In this document: positions 35,232-47,263 of the stretch, piece after piece
Position numbering within the stretch: position 1 is the first letter of the stretch
How the letters are laid out: every line of letters begins with the position of its first letter
DNA from: Desulfarculaceae bacterium
Lineage (GTDB): Bacteria; Desulfobacterota; Desulfarculia; Desulfarculales; Desulfarculaceae
Assembly: GCA_021737145.1 (NCBI GenBank)
Contig: JAIPEN010000010.1
Span: 84,898-148,897, forward strand
Length of the DNA: 64,000 nucleotides
Direction: 5' to 3'
Translations under genes and position numbers: made by a program
Notes under the pieces: generated by a model
Databases searched by the model: none
The model's input: the letters and a program-made list of their open reading frames with translations, nothing else
What the model was told of the DNA's origin: nothing

Positions 35232-36059
35232 GTGAACTTTTTCCACAAGTACCGCTTCCCCATCATCGTGGCCCTGTTCCTGCTAGGGGCATTGGCCTAT
35301 TTTTCCTTTAGCGCGGGCAAGGGCATCGACCGGGTGCCCGGCGGCCGCTACGTCATGGAGCTGGTGGGCCCGGCGCAGCGCGGGGTCACCGGGGTGGGCC
35401 AGTGGTTCAACTCCATCTGGCGGCGCTACTTCGCCCTGGTGCAGGCGGCCGAGGAAAACGAGCGCCTGCGCAAGCAGTTGGCCGCCCTGGGCCAGCGGGT
35501 GGTGGACCGCGACGAGCTGGAGCTGGCCAACCGGCGCCTGAACAAGCTTCTCAATTTCCAAAAGGGCCTGGACTATCCCATGGCCGCGGCCGAGGTGATG
35601 GGCGACGACCCCTCGGGCCGCTTCCAGACGGTGATCGTCAACAAGGGCTCCGCCGCGGGGGTGGAGCCCCTGATGCCGGTGGTCAACGCCGAGGGGGTGG
35701 TGGGCCGGGTCATCTGGGCCAGCCCCCACTACGCCAAGCTGCTGCTGCTCATCGACGCCAACAGCGCGGTGGACGTCTTGGTGCAGCGCAACCGGGCCCG
35801 GGGCATCGTGGAGGGCGGCGGCGGCGGGGTGCTGCGCCTGAAGTACGTGATCCACACCGCCGATGTGGCCGTGGGCGACAAGCTCATCACCTCGGGCGCG
35901 GCCGGGGTGTTCCCCAAGGGGGTGCTGGTGGGCACGGTGAGCGCGGTGCACAAGGAAAAGGACGGCGCCTTCCAGCGGGTGGAGGTCTCCCCGGCGGTGG
36001 ACTTCGGCCGTTTGGAAGAGGTGCTGATCATCCTGCACCGCAGAAACCTGGATGGGTGA
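35232..36059 (+). CDS. mreC: Rod shape-determining protein MreC
   Basis: MreC links MreB to the wall synthases in the periplasm. The 275-residue product starts at GTG 35232. It has one N-terminal membrane helix (FPIIVALFLLGALAYFSFSA), a coiled coil (QAAEENERLRKQLAALGQRV) and the two beta-barrel domains (GRFQTVIVNKGSAAGVEPLM, GDKLITSGAAGVFPKGVLVG). The gap of 61 bases to mreB keeps them in one operon. After it, a REPIN-like repeat separates mreD. Confidence 0.94.
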   Translation: MNFFHKYRFPIIVALFLLGALAYFSFSAGKGIDRVPGGRYVMELVGPAQRGVTGVGQWFNSIWRRYFALVQAAEENERLRKQLAALGQRVVDRDELELANRRLNKLLNFQKGLDYPMAAAEVMGDDPSGRFQTVIVNKGSAAGVEPLMPVVNAEGVVGRVIWASPHYAKLLLLIDANSAVDVLVQRNRARGIVEGGGGGVLRLKYVIHTADVAVGDKLITSGAAGVFPKGVLVGTVSAVHKEKDGAFQRVEVSPAVDFGRLEEVLIILHRRNLDG

Positions 36060-36182
36060 GGCGGCTTCGCCAGCCACCGGCATACGGTGTTGCTGGCCTG
36101 GCTCGGGCCTCGACGTGACTTGGGCCACGCCTGCGGCCCTCGCTCGCCAGACGCCTTGTCTGCCGGCGGCTGGCTGTGCCGC
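36059..36182 (-). repeat. REPIN-like dispersed repeat, copy 4, inside the mre operon
   Basis: Reverse orientation of the family: GGCTTCGCCAGCCACCGGC, ACGCCTGCGGCCCTCGCTCG, CCAGACGCCTTGTCTGCC and CGGCGGCTGGCTGTGCCG. Both ends are complementary (GGCTTCGCCAGCC and GGCTGGCTGTGCC), so the transcript between mreC and mreD can fold into a long hairpin and may tune downstream expression. Confidence 0.78.
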
Positions 36183-36374
36183 AAAATGGCGTCTCAATTG
36201 CTGGGTTATTGGTCGATGCCTTTAAACTTCATTGCAGCGCGCGGCCTGTTCTTGGCCGTCCCGGGACGCTACATTACTATATAGAGCGTATGAGCCGGTG
36301 AGGAGTAACAAGATAGACGGTGCAATTGCCATAAGCCCGACGCTGCCGGCGGCTTGCCGGGGGGCAGAGGCCCG

Positions 36375-36914
36375 ATGAGGCGCAACACTTCCCGTTGGCC
36401 CAGGGCGGCGGCCACCCTGATCCTGGGCTTCTTCTTCGCCGTGCTCAGCACCACCGTGTTCTCCTGGTGGTCCTTGGGGCCCCTGCGCCTGGAGCCCATG
36501 ATCGTCTTGGTGGTCTCGGCCGGCTACCGCCTGCCCCTGATCCTGGGCTTCGTGGTGGTCTGGGCCCTGGCCTATCTCACCGACCTGATCGCCGGCGGGG
36601 TGCTGGGGCTCAACGTGGTTATCTTCTCGCTGGTCTACGTGATCTGCCAGCTGGCCCAGCGCAAGCTCAACATCGACTCCTGGCCCTTTCAGATGCTCTC
36701 GGTGGGACTGATGACCATTTTGGCCCATCTGCTCATGGCCTCGGGCCTCACCCTGACCATCGACGCCTACACTCCCTCGGGCAACCTTCCCCTGCTGCTT
36801 TTGGCCCAGGGCCTGATCAGCGCCTTTATCGCCCCCCTGTTCTTCGGGCTCACCGAGGGGCTGGTCAGCCTGCTGGCCCACTTCTGGCCCCAGGAACGCA
36901 AGGTGACCCCGTGA
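36375..36914 (+). CDS. mreD: Rod shape-determining protein MreD
   Basis: The 179-residue inner-membrane protein starts at ATG 36375 after CAGAGGCC. Five to six helices are visible (LGFFFAVLSTTVFSWWSL, ILGFVVVWALAYLTDLIAG, NVVIFSLVYVICQLAQ, LSVGLMTILAHLLMASG, LISAFIAPLFFGLTEGLVSL). MreD sequences are weakly conserved; the call rests on topology, on size and on its place between mreC and mrdA. It overlaps mrdA by four bases (GTGA). Confidence 0.85.
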   Translation: MRRNTSRWPRAAATLILGFFFAVLSTTVFSWWSLGPLRLEPMIVLVVSAGYRLPLILGFVVVWALAYLTDLIAGGVLGLNVVIFSLVYVICQLAQRKLNIDSWPFQMLSVGLMTILAHLLMASGLTLTIDAYTPSGNLPLLLLAQGLISAFIAPLFFGLTEGLVSLLAHFWPQERKVTP

Positions 36915-38893
36915 GCCTGGCCCATGCGCCCAAGGCGGCCAGCCTGAGCGGCGGCCGCGGCCTGGAGCCGGCCGAGAACCCCCTGGTGCGCCACGCCCTC
37001 ACCGCCGCGGCGGTGGTGGTGGCCCTGGCCTTCGTGATCCTGCTGGGCCGCTTGTGGTACTTGCAGCTTCTAAGGGGCGAGCACTTCCGCAAGCTCTCGG
37101 AGACCAACCGCATCCGCCTGGTGGACCTGCCGCCCAGCCGGGGCCTGATCTTCGACGCCGAGGGCCGCCTGCTGGCCGACAACCGCCCCGCCTTCACCCT
37201 GGCCGTGGTGCCCGAGGACGTGTCTGACTGGAAGCAGTTGGCCGTCCGCCTGAACAACCTGGTGGGCTTCAGCCCCGAGGAGCTCAAAAAGGCGCGCCGC
37301 GCCGCCCGGGGCGCCCCGCCCTTCAAGCCCATCGTGCTGCGCTCCCACCTGGACCGCCACCAGCTGGCCCTGCTGGAGACCTTCCGCTACGAGCTGCCCG
37401 GGGTCAAGGTGCTGGTGCGCTACCAGCGGGCCTACCTGGCCCCCAAGGTCACCTCCCATGTAATCGGCTACCTGGGCGAGATCAACAAGCGGGAGCTGCA
37501 ACGGGCCAGCCGGGCCAAGTACCGCATGGGCGACTGGGTGGGCCGCTACGGCCTGGAGCAGAGCCGCGAGTCGGTGCTGCACGGCCGGCGCGGGGCCCGC
37601 CAGGTGGAAGTGGACGCCATGGGCCGGGAGATCAAGGTGCTCAAGGAGGCCCCGGCCAGCCGGGGGGCGGACCTCACCCTGAGCATCGACCTGGACCTGC
37701 AGCGGGCCGCGGCCCGGGCCATGGCCGGACGGGTGGGCGCGGTGGCGGCCATCGACCCGCGCAACGGCCAGGTGCTGGCCCTGTACTCCAGCCCGGCCTT
37801 CGACCCCAACGACTTCATCACCGGCATGACCCAAAAGCAGTGGAAGCACCTGGTCAAGAACCCCCTGCACCCGCTCAAGGACCGGGCCATCAGCGGCATG
37901 TACCCGCCCGGCTCCACCTACAAGATCATCACCAGCGCGGCCGGCCTGGCCGAAAAGGCCATCAACCTGTCCACCCGCTTCTTCTGCGCCGGGCAGATCC
38001 CCTTCGGCCGGCGCTACTACAAGTGCTGGGCCATCAAAAAGGGCGGCCACGGCCACACCGATCTGCACAAGGCCATCCGCGAGTCCTGCGACGTGTTCTT
38101 TTACAAGACCGGCCTCCGGCTGGGGGTGGAGCGCCTGGCCAAGTGGGCCCGGGCCTTTGGCCTGGGCCGGCCCACCGGCATCAGCCTGCCCCACGAGTCC
38201 CCGGGCCTGGTGCCGGACAACGCCTGGAAGAAAAAGCGCTTCAAGGAGCCCTGGCAGGACGGCGAAACCCTGTCGCTGTCCATCGGCCAGAGCTTCACCC
38301 TGGTCACGCCCCTGCAATTGGCCCGCATGACCGCCGCGGTGGCCAACGGCGGGCGCCTGCTGACCCCCACCCTGGTCAAGGCGGTCACCCCGCCCGGCGG
38401 CGACCCGGTGCCCGAGGCCGAGCCGGTCACCACCCGGGTGCCCATCAAGGCCGAGTATATGCAGGTGGTGGCCAAGGGCCTGGAGGCGGTGGTCAACGAG
38501 CCCCACGGAACCGCCCGCCGGGCCCGCCTGCCCGGGATCACGGTGGGCGGCAAGACCGGCACCGCCCAGGTGGTGAGCCTCAAGTTCGAAAAGTCCTTTG
38601 GCAAGGAGTCCAAGGTCCCCTGGAAGTACCGCTCCCACGCCCTGTTCGTGGCCTTCGCCCCGGTGGAGGATCCCTCCATCGCGGTGGGAGTGGTGGTGGA
38701 GCACGGCGGCCATGGCGGCTCGGACGCCGCCCCGGTGGCCACGGCGGTGATGCGCTCCTGGTTCGGCCTGCCGCCCGGACCGGTGCCCACCTTCCCGCCC
38801 CAGGCCCTGCCTCCCTCCCTCCGGCCCGAGCCGGAAAAGAGCCAGGACAAGCCCAAGGATAAAGCCAAGAAGAAACCGGGGGCGGGAGCATGA
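36911..38893 (+). CDS. mrdA: Penicillin-binding protein 2 (peptidoglycan transpeptidase)
   Basis: PBP2 cross-links peptidoglycan in the elongasome with RodA. GTG 36911 overlaps mreD's stop. The 660-residue product has one membrane helix (about 31-50), a dimerisation domain and the transpeptidase with S335-T-Y-K338, S392-C-D394 and K548-T-G-T551. The C-terminal tail is Pro/Lys-rich. The mrdA call over ftsI or a class A enzyme follows from the neighbours mreD and rodA and from the absence of a glycosyltransferase domain. Confidence 0.95.
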   Translation: MSLAHAPKAASLSGGRGLEPAENPLVRHALTAAAVVVALAFVILLGRLWYLQLLRGEHFRKLSETNRIRLVDLPPSRGLIFDAEGRLLADNRPAFTLAVVPEDVSDWKQLAVRLNNLVGFSPEELKKARRAARGAPPFKPIVLRSHLDRHQLALLETFRYELPGVKVLVRYQRAYLAPKVTSHVIGYLGEINKRELQRASRAKYRMGDWVGRYGLEQSRESVLHGRRGARQVEVDAMGREIKVLKEAPASRGADLTLSIDLDLQRAAARAMAGRVGAVAAIDPRNGQVLALYSSPAFDPNDFITGMTQKQWKHLVKNPLHPLKDRAISGMYPPGSTYKIITSAAGLAEKAINLSTRFFCAGQIPFGRRYYKCWAIKKGGHGHTDLHKAIRESCDVFFYKTGLRLGVERLAKWARAFGLGRPTGISLPHESPGLVPDNAWKKKRFKEPWQDGETLSLSIGQSFTLVTPLQLARMTAAVANGGRLLTPTLVKAVTPPGGDPVPEAEPVTTRVPIKAEYMQVVAKGLEAVVNEPHGTARRARLPGITVGGKTGTAQVVSLKFEKSFGKESKVPWKYRSHALFVAFAPVEDPSIAVGVVVEHGGHGGSDAAPVATAVMRSWFGLPPGPVPTFPPQALPPSLRPEPEKSQDKPKDKAKKKPGAGA

Positions 38894-39999
38894 TCGACCG
38901 CCGCCTGGTGTCAAACTTCGACTGGCTGCTCTTGGCCCTGGTGCTGGCCCTGGGGGCCTGCGGGGTGGCCAATCTCTACTCCGCGGCCAGCTCCTTCCAC
39001 GGCGCGGGCACCCCGGTGTTCCTCAAGCAGACCTATTGGTTCGGCCTGGGCCTGGGGGTGATGATCGCCGTGGCCATGGTCGGGCCCCAGCGCCTGACCA
39101 CCATCGCCTATCCCCTCTACGGCCTGGTGGTGGTGCTTCTTATCGCGGTGCTGTTCTGGGGCAAGGTCATCGGCGGCAGCCAGCGCTGGCTGGTGCTGGG
39201 GCCGGTGGTGTTGCAGCCCTCGGAGCTGGCCCGCCTGGCGGTGGTGCTGGTGCTGGCCGCCTATTTCCAGCGGCGCGACCAGGCCGAGCCCTACCGCTTG
39301 CACCAGCTTTTCGCCCCCCTGGGCCTGGCCCTGGTGCCCGCCCTGCTCATCCTCAAGGAGCCGGACCTGGGCACCTGTTTGCTGGTGCTCATCGTGGCCA
39401 CCAGCGTGATCCTGGTCAACGGGGTCAAGCTCAGGGACCTGGCCATCGCCGGGGGTGGGCTGATATTGGTTCTGCCCGTGGCCTGGCGCTTCATGAAGGA
39501 CTACCAGAAGCGGCGCATCTTCAGCTTCCTGGACCCGGAGAGCGACCCTCTGGGCTCGGCCTACCACCTGATCCAGTCAAAGATCGCGGTGGGTTCGGGC
39601 CAGTTCACGGGCAAGGGCTTCATGGCCGGCACCCAGACCCAGCTGCATTTTTTGCCCGAGCAGCACACGGACTTCGCCTTTTCGGTGCTGGCCGAGGAGT
39701 GGGGCTTCATCGGGGCCATGTTGCTGCTATTGTTGATGGCCGGGCTCATCTACCGGGGCCTGTCCACCGCCTACCGGACCAAGGACCGCCAGGGGCTGTT
39801 GATCGTGGTGGGGGCCACGGCCATGATCTTCTGGCCGGCCATCATCAACGTGGGCATGGTGCTGGGGCTGTTCCCGGTGGTGGGCATCCCCCTGCCCTTT
39901 ATCAGCTACGGCGGCTCCAGCCTTATCACCACCATGGCCGCCCTGGGGCTGATCCAGGGGGTGGCCATGCGGCGCTTCGTATTCCACAACCGGAGGTAG
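38890..39999 (+). CDS. rodA: SEDS peptidoglycan glycosyltransferase RodA
   Basis: RodA polymerises glycan strands with PBP2. The 369-residue product has about ten helices and the SEDS motifs GSQRWLVLGPVVLQPSELAR and KEPDLGTCLLVL, then EQHTDFAFSVLAEEWGFIG and GIPLPFISYGGSSLITTM. ATG 38890 overlaps mrdA's stop (ATGA), so translation is coupled. Confidence 0.96.
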   Translation: MIDRRLVSNFDWLLLALVLALGACGVANLYSAASSFHGAGTPVFLKQTYWFGLGLGVMIAVAMVGPQRLTTIAYPLYGLVVVLLIAVLFWGKVIGGSQRWLVLGPVVLQPSELARLAVVLVLAAYFQRRDQAEPYRLHQLFAPLGLALVPALLILKEPDLGTCLLVLIVATSVILVNGVKLRDLAIAGGGLILVLPVAWRFMKDYQKRRIFSFLDPESDPLGSAYHLIQSKIAVGSGQFTGKGFMAGTQTQLHFLPEQHTDFAFSVLAEEWGFIGAMLLLLLMAGLIYRGLSTAYRTKDRQGLLIVVGATAMIFWPAIINVGMVLGLFPVVGIPLPFISYGGSSLITTMAALGLIQGVAMRRFVFHNRR

Positions 40000-40064
40000 G
40001 CCGCCTTTACCCAATCACCCCGCCATGCTAGATTTCATACATACGCCGTTTCCCTGGGGGTTTG

Positions 40065-40904
40065 ATGCCTTTGGCCCATAAAAAACACCTGGTCCCGCTG
40101 CTGGGGGCCCTGCTCTGCCTGCTGCTGGCCGCCTCCCTGGCCTGGGCCAACGCGGCCTCTCTGGTCAACAAGGCCCTGGAGGCCCACCGCGAGGGCGAGT
40201 ACGAGCTGGCCATGAAGCTCTACAACCGGGCCATCGACTCGGGCGAGCTCAACATCGGCAGCCTGGCCATGGCCTACAACAACCGGGCCGCCCTGTGGGC
40301 CGACCTGGGCAAGCTCAAGCCGGCCCTGAAGGACTATGAGCTGGCCCAGGACCTGCAAGCCACCAACCCGCTTTTCTACACCAACCGGGGCCTGACCTAT
40401 CAGCGCTGGGGCCAGTACCACCGGGCCCTGGACGACTACAACCGGGCCCTGGAGCTGGACCAGGGCGACGTGCAGGCCCTGACCGCCAAGGCCTGGCTCT
40501 TGGCCACCTGCCCCCTGGCCAGCCTGCGCAACGGCCCCCAGGCCGTGGACCTGGCCAGCCAGGCGGTGTCCATCTCCCGCGATCCCAACACCCTGGACAC
40601 CCTGGCCGCGGCCCTGGCCGAGAACAAAAAGTTCCTGGCCGCGGTGCGCATCGAGCAGCAGGCCCTGGCCATCCTGCGCGGCCCCTATGGCGACGACGAG
40701 GAACCCCCGCCGGGCATGGAGCGCCGCCTGAAGCTCTATGCCAAAAAGCAGCCCTACCGCGAGCCCATGCCCAAGAAGAAGGTCCAGGGCAAGGAGGGGC
40801 AGGACAATGCCTCCGAGGACAAGCCGCCCGAGGTCAAACCTTCCGCAGCCAAGCCCCCCGAGGCCACGGCTCCCCAGGCCAAACCCGCCGCGCCCAAGCC
40901 CTAG
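40065..40904 (+). CDS. Exported TPR-repeat protein
   Basis: The 279-residue product starts at ATG 40065 after TGGGGGTTTG. It has a signal peptide (LVPLLGALLCLLLAASLAWA), then at least three TPR units (about 30-145: HREGEYELAMKLYNRAIDSG, AYNNRAALWADLGKLKPALK, FYTNRGLTYQRWGQYHRALD) and a Pro/Lys-rich tail (about 225-279). It probably acts as a periplasmic scaffold; its position after rodA suggests a link to envelope growth, but this is inference. 65 bases separate it from rodA. Confidence 0.82.
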   Translation: MPLAHKKHLVPLLGALLCLLLAASLAWANAASLVNKALEAHREGEYELAMKLYNRAIDSGELNIGSLAMAYNNRAALWADLGKLKPALKDYELAQDLQATNPLFYTNRGLTYQRWGQYHRALDDYNRALELDQGDVQALTAKAWLLATCPLASLRNGPQAVDLASQAVSISRDPNTLDTLAAALAENKKFLAAVRIEQQALAILRGPYGDDEEPPPGMERRLKLYAKKQPYREPMPKKKVQGKEGQDNASEDKPPEVKPSAAKPPEATAPQAKPAAPKP

Positions 40905-41006
40905 GGGCTGGGCCGGGGCGCTCCGGCCAGGTTAAATTAGGGTTAACTTCCGCCCGCCGGGGCCCGGCGGCCGCTTTTGGCTTGCCCCTGCCCGGTGCGG
41001 CGTGTT

Positions 41007-41024
41007 AGTGAATTTATGTTCACT
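41007..41024. promoter_or_regulatory. Inverted repeat upstream of the bactofilin gene
   Basis: AGTGAA (41007-41012), TTTATG, TTCACT (41019-41024): a perfect six-bp dyad about 107 bases upstream of the bactofilin start. It may be an operator. A GC-rich potential hairpin at 40950-40975 before it may end the rodA/TPR transcript. Confidence 0.4.
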
Positions 41025-41130
41025 CAGATCGCCGGTACCCGTGCGCCGGGGATAGGTCCGCAAGTTCGCAAGCACAACATCGCTAAACTGGGCCGCCGAG
41101 GCGCAGCCACCTTCGGAGGAGGAGGTTTTC

Positions 41131-41532
41131 GTGGGTAGAAAAGGCCGCGAGTCCCATGTCAATTTTTACTTGGGACAGGGCATCCGGCAAGAAGGGCTCT
41201 TGACCTTCAAGGGTCAGGCCCGGGTGGACGGGGAGTTCAAGGGAGAAATCCAGGGAGAAGGACTGGTCCTGGTGGGCTCCAGCGCCATGGTGGAGGCCAA
41301 GATCAGGGCCGACCGGGTGGTCATCAGCGGCCGGGTCACCGGCAACGTGGAGGCCACCGAGCGCATCGAGCTGAAAAAGCCCGGTAATCTCATCGGAGAC
41401 GTAACCGCTCCCCTGGTGATGATGGAGGAAGGGGTCAGGTTCGAGGGGCACTGCCACATGGCCCTGGACCAAGACAAGGAAGAGGCCGGCCGGCTGAAGC
41501 TGTTGGGCGGAGGGCCGGCGCCAGGGGCTTGA
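41131..41532 (+). CDS. Bactofilin
   Basis: This cytoskeletal polymer protein (DUF583) starts at GTG 41131 after GGAGGAGG. The 133-residue product has the beta-helical core IRQEGLLTFKGQARVDGEFK, LVLVGSSAMVEAKIRADRVV, ISGRVTGNVEATERIELKKP and NLIGDVTAPLVMMEEGVRFE, with short polar tails. Bactofilins organise wall enzymes or poles. It lies downstream of the shape genes and just ahead of the ATP synthase operon. Confidence 0.93.
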   Translation: MGRKGRESHVNFYLGQGIRQEGLLTFKGQARVDGEFKGEIQGEGLVLVGSSAMVEAKIRADRVVISGRVTGNVEATERIELKKPGNLIGDVTAPLVMMEEGVRFEGHCHMALDQDKEEAGRLKLLGGGPAPGA

Positions 41533-41567
41533 GGGTGGCATAAAGCCCCATGGGTACAAAAAAAGTT

Positions 41568-41596
41568 TTGACAATTCTTTTCAAAAATTGTAGAAA
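41568..41596 (+). promoter_or_regulatory. Sigma-70 promoter of the atp operon
   Basis: TTGACA (41568-41573), 17 bases, TAGAAA (41591-41596), in an AT-rich patch, about 165 bases before atpF'. The transcript would have a leader of about 160 nt. No terminator-like hairpin is clear in the leader. Confidence 0.65.
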
Positions 41597-41764
41597 CTCG
41601 CAGCTTGTGTTTTTGGTAACAGGTGCCCGTTACTCCCCCTGGAGAGGGGCACCGGCCAAATCCGGGCTGTTTTCAAGTGCTTAATTTCGCAAGCAGGGCG
41701 TGGAACACAATCCGAGGGGAGCGCGAAGCGCATCCCCGCCTAGTTGCGGGAGCAATAAGGTCGT

Positions 41765-42199
41765 ATGGTCAGTATTGACATAGACAGTTCGCTATTCTGG
41801 CAGATCGGCAACTTCCTGGTGTTGCTGGTGGCGCTGAACTATCTGCTTTACCGTCCCATCCGGGGCATCATCAAGCAGCGGGCCGAGAAGATGGCCCAGT
41901 TGGGCAGCGACATCACCACCTCCGAGGAGGGGGCCAAGGCCAAAGAGGCCGAGATGGAGGCCGAGCTGGCCTCCGCCCGCCGCGAGGGGGCCGAAATCCG
42001 CGAGGAAATGAAAGGCGATGCCCACGGCACCGAGCGAGAGATCGTCGATGCCGCCACCGCCGAAATGGAAGCCGCGGTGGCCAAGGTCCGCGCCGAGATC
42101 GAGAACGAGATCGGCTCGGCGCGCGACGAACTAAAGGGTCAGGTCCAGACCTTCGGTCAGGAGCTGGCCCAAAAGATTTTGGGGAGGAGCCTGCAATGA
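41765..42199 (+). CDS. atpF': ATP synthase subunit b'
   Basis: The 144-residue protein starts at ATG 41765 after GGAGCAATAAGG. It has one membrane helix (LFWQIGNFLVLLVALNYLLY), then RPIRGIIKQRAEKM and a long charged coil. It forms the peripheral stalk with b. The duplicated b/b' pair is usual in delta-type bacteria and cyanobacteria. It overlaps atpF by four bases. Confidence 0.92.
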   Translation: MVSIDIDSSLFWQIGNFLVLLVALNYLLYRPIRGIIKQRAEKMAQLGSDITTSEEGAKAKEAEMEAELASARREGAEIREEMKGDAHGTEREIVDAATAEMEAAVAKVRAEIENEIGSARDELKGQVQTFGQELAQKILGRSLQ

Positions 42200-42792
42200 G
42201 ACTAGCCCGTCTAGCCAAAGCTCTCCTGCCCGCCCTGGCCATGGTGGCCCTGACCGCCGGGCTGGCCCTGGCCTCCGGAGGAGGAGAGGGCGGCCACGGA
42301 GGCGGCGACAGCCAGTGGACCAACTTCCTGTTCCGCGTAATGAACTTCGCCGTCCTGCTGGCGGTGCTGATCATCGTGCTGCGCAAGCCCCTCAAGAGCG
42401 GCCTGGGCGCGCGGGTGGACCAGATCAAGAGCGAGCTGGAGGAGCTGGAGGCCAAGCGCGAGGAAGCCAAGCGGGCCTACGCCCTCATGGAACAGCGCCT
42501 GGCCGACGCCGCCGGCGAACGCGACAAAGTTTTGGCCGACTTCCGGGCCATGGGCGAGAAGGAAAAGGCCGACATCGTCGCCGGCGCCGAAACCACCGCC
42601 CAGCGCATCAAGGAACAGGCCAATTTCACCATCGAGCAGGAGACCGCGGCGGCCAAGGCCGAACTTCGCCGTGAAGTGGCCGAGATGAGCGCCTCGGTGG
42701 CCGAGGACCTGCTCAAGGAAAAGATTAACCCCGAGGACCAGACTCGCCTGGTGGATGAGTACCTGGCCAAGGTTTCGCGGGAGGTACAGTGA
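42196..42792 (+). CDS. atpF: ATP synthase subunit b
   Basis: The 198-residue peripheral-stalk protein has an extra N-terminal hydrophobic segment (LAKALLPALAMVALTAGLAL) that looks like a signal sequence, a Gly/His-rich stretch, then the membrane helix NFAVLLAVLIIVLRKPL and a long coiled coil. A cleavable leader on subunit b is known in delta-type bacteria. ATGA overlap before it and GTGA overlap after it show coupling. Confidence 0.92.
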   Translation: MRLARLAKALLPALAMVALTAGLALASGGGEGGHGGGDSQWTNFLFRVMNFAVLLAVLIIVLRKPLKSGLGARVDQIKSELEELEAKREEAKRAYALMEQRLADAAGERDKVLADFRAMGEKEKADIVAGAETTAQRIKEQANFTIEQETAAAKAELRREVAEMSASVAEDLLKEKINPEDQTRLVDEYLAKVSREVQ

Positions 42793-43339
42793 CCAGCCTG
42801 ATCGTAGCCAAACGCTATGCCCGTGCCTTGCTGGAGATCGGCAAGGATGACGGGAATATGGAAAAGTACGGGCAGGAGCTGGCCTCGGTGGCCGGCTTGT
42901 TCGCCGAATCGGCCGAGTTGGAGCAAGTGCTTGCCAACCCGGCCATCGGGTTCGAGGACCGCAGCCGGCTGCTGGACACCTTCCTGGACAAGCTGCAGCT
43001 CAGTCCCATCGTCAACAACTTCTTCCGTCTGCTCATGGACCGTGGCCGCATAGCCTCGGCCCGCGACATCAGCGCGGTCTACGCCCGCCTGCTGGACGAG
43101 GAAAAGGGCATCACCCGGGCCGAGGTCGTATCGGCCGCGCCTTTGGGCGAGGGAGAGGTGACGCGCCTCAAAGAGGTGCTCGCCGAGATGGCCGGCAGCG
43201 AGGTTATCGTGGAAATCAAGGAGGATTCCAGCCTGATTGGTGGAGTGAGGGCCAAGATCGGAGACCTGGTCTTGGACGGAACCATCAAGACCCAGCTGGA
43301 AACTTTGAAGGATTCTTTGAGAAGGGGTGATTACGCCTA

Positions 43340-43340
<1 letters not shown>
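42789..43340 (+). CDS. atpH: ATP synthase subunit delta
   Basis: The 183-residue F1 delta subunit starts at GTG 42789. Typical motifs: [12 protein letters not shown] at the start, [13 protein letters not shown] in the middle, and [19 protein letters not shown] at the end. It joins the stator to F1. Its stop overlaps atpA's ATG (TAATG). Confidence 0.94.
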
Positions 43341-44854
<1,514 letters not shown>

Positions 44855-44870
44855 ACGAGGGGCGGCTGAT

Positions 44871-45752
44871 ATGGCGGCACTTCGCGACATACAAAACAAG
44901 ATCTCGGCGGTTAAGAAGACCCGTCAGATCACCCGGGCCATGAACATGGTGGCCGCGGCCAGGCTGCGCCAGGTGCAGGAACGCACAGAGCGCTTCCGGC
45001 CCTACGCCGAAAAGTTCGCCGAGGTCCTGGGCAGCCTGAGCGAGGGCATCGACTCCGAAGCCCACCCGCTTTTGGCTCAGCCCGAGACCGTGGAACGGGT
45101 TGGTCTGATCCTCATCACCGCCGACCGCGGGCTTTGCGGCTCGTTTAACATGAACCTGATCCTCAAGGCCCAGAAGTTCCTCACCGAGAAAAAGAGCGAA
45201 GGCAAGGAAGTTGCCGTCTACGGTGTGGGACGCAGAGGCATCGACTACTTCCGGCGGCGCAAGGTCACCTTCGCCGAGCAGATGCCCGGGGCCATGAACG
45301 TGGTGGACTTCGACCTGGCCACCCAGGTCGCCCGCCTGGGGCTCAACGCCTTTTTGTCCGGCGAGGTGCAAGAGGTCTACATGATCTACTCGCGCTTCGA
45401 GTCCCTTATCTCCATGGTCCCCACCGTGGAGAGGCTTCTGCCCATCTCCCCAGAGCAGATGGGCGACGAGGTCGACGACGGTCCCGCCCTGGAGTACCTC
45501 ACCGAGCCTTCGGCCGAGGAAATCCTGGTGGACCTGCTGCCCCGCTACCTCAACGTGCGGGTGTACAGCGGCTTGCTGGAGACCTCCACCAGCGAGAACG
45601 GGGCCCGCATGGCGGCCATGGACAACGCCACCAAAAACTGCAAGGAACTGATCCAGAACCTGACCCAGGCCTTCAACAAGGCCCGCCAGGCGGCCATCAC
45701 CGCGGAGCTGATGGACATCGTGGGCGGCGCCGAGGCTTTGAAGTCCGGTTAG
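44871..45752 (+). CDS. atpG: ATP synthase subunit gamma
   Basis: The 293-residue central shaft starts at ATG 44871 (ACGAGGGGCGGCTGAT upstream), not at the upstream 44826 frame start that overlaps atpA. The N-terminal helix RDIQNKISAVKKTRQITRAM, the ITADRGLCGSFN motif and the C-terminal helix ENGARMAAMDNATKNCKELI are all standard. Confidence 0.96.
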   Translation: MAALRDIQNKISAVKKTRQITRAMNMVAAARLRQVQERTERFRPYAEKFAEVLGSLSEGIDSEAHPLLAQPETVERVGLILITADRGLCGSFNMNLILKAQKFLTEKKSEGKEVAVYGVGRRGIDYFRRRKVTFAEQMPGAMNVVDFDLATQVARLGLNAFLSGEVQEVYMIYSRFESLISMVPTVERLLPISPEQMGDEVDDGPALEYLTEPSAEEILVDLLPRYLNVRVYSGLLETSTSENGARMAAMDNATKNCKELIQNLTQAFNKARQAAITAELMDIVGGAEALKSG

Positions 45753-45781
45753 GTATCTGGTCCAAGGATTTATATAGCTAA

Positions 45782-47236
<1,455 letters not shown>

Positions 47237-47263
47237 TAGCCTAGCGAGGGGACGTAAATACCC

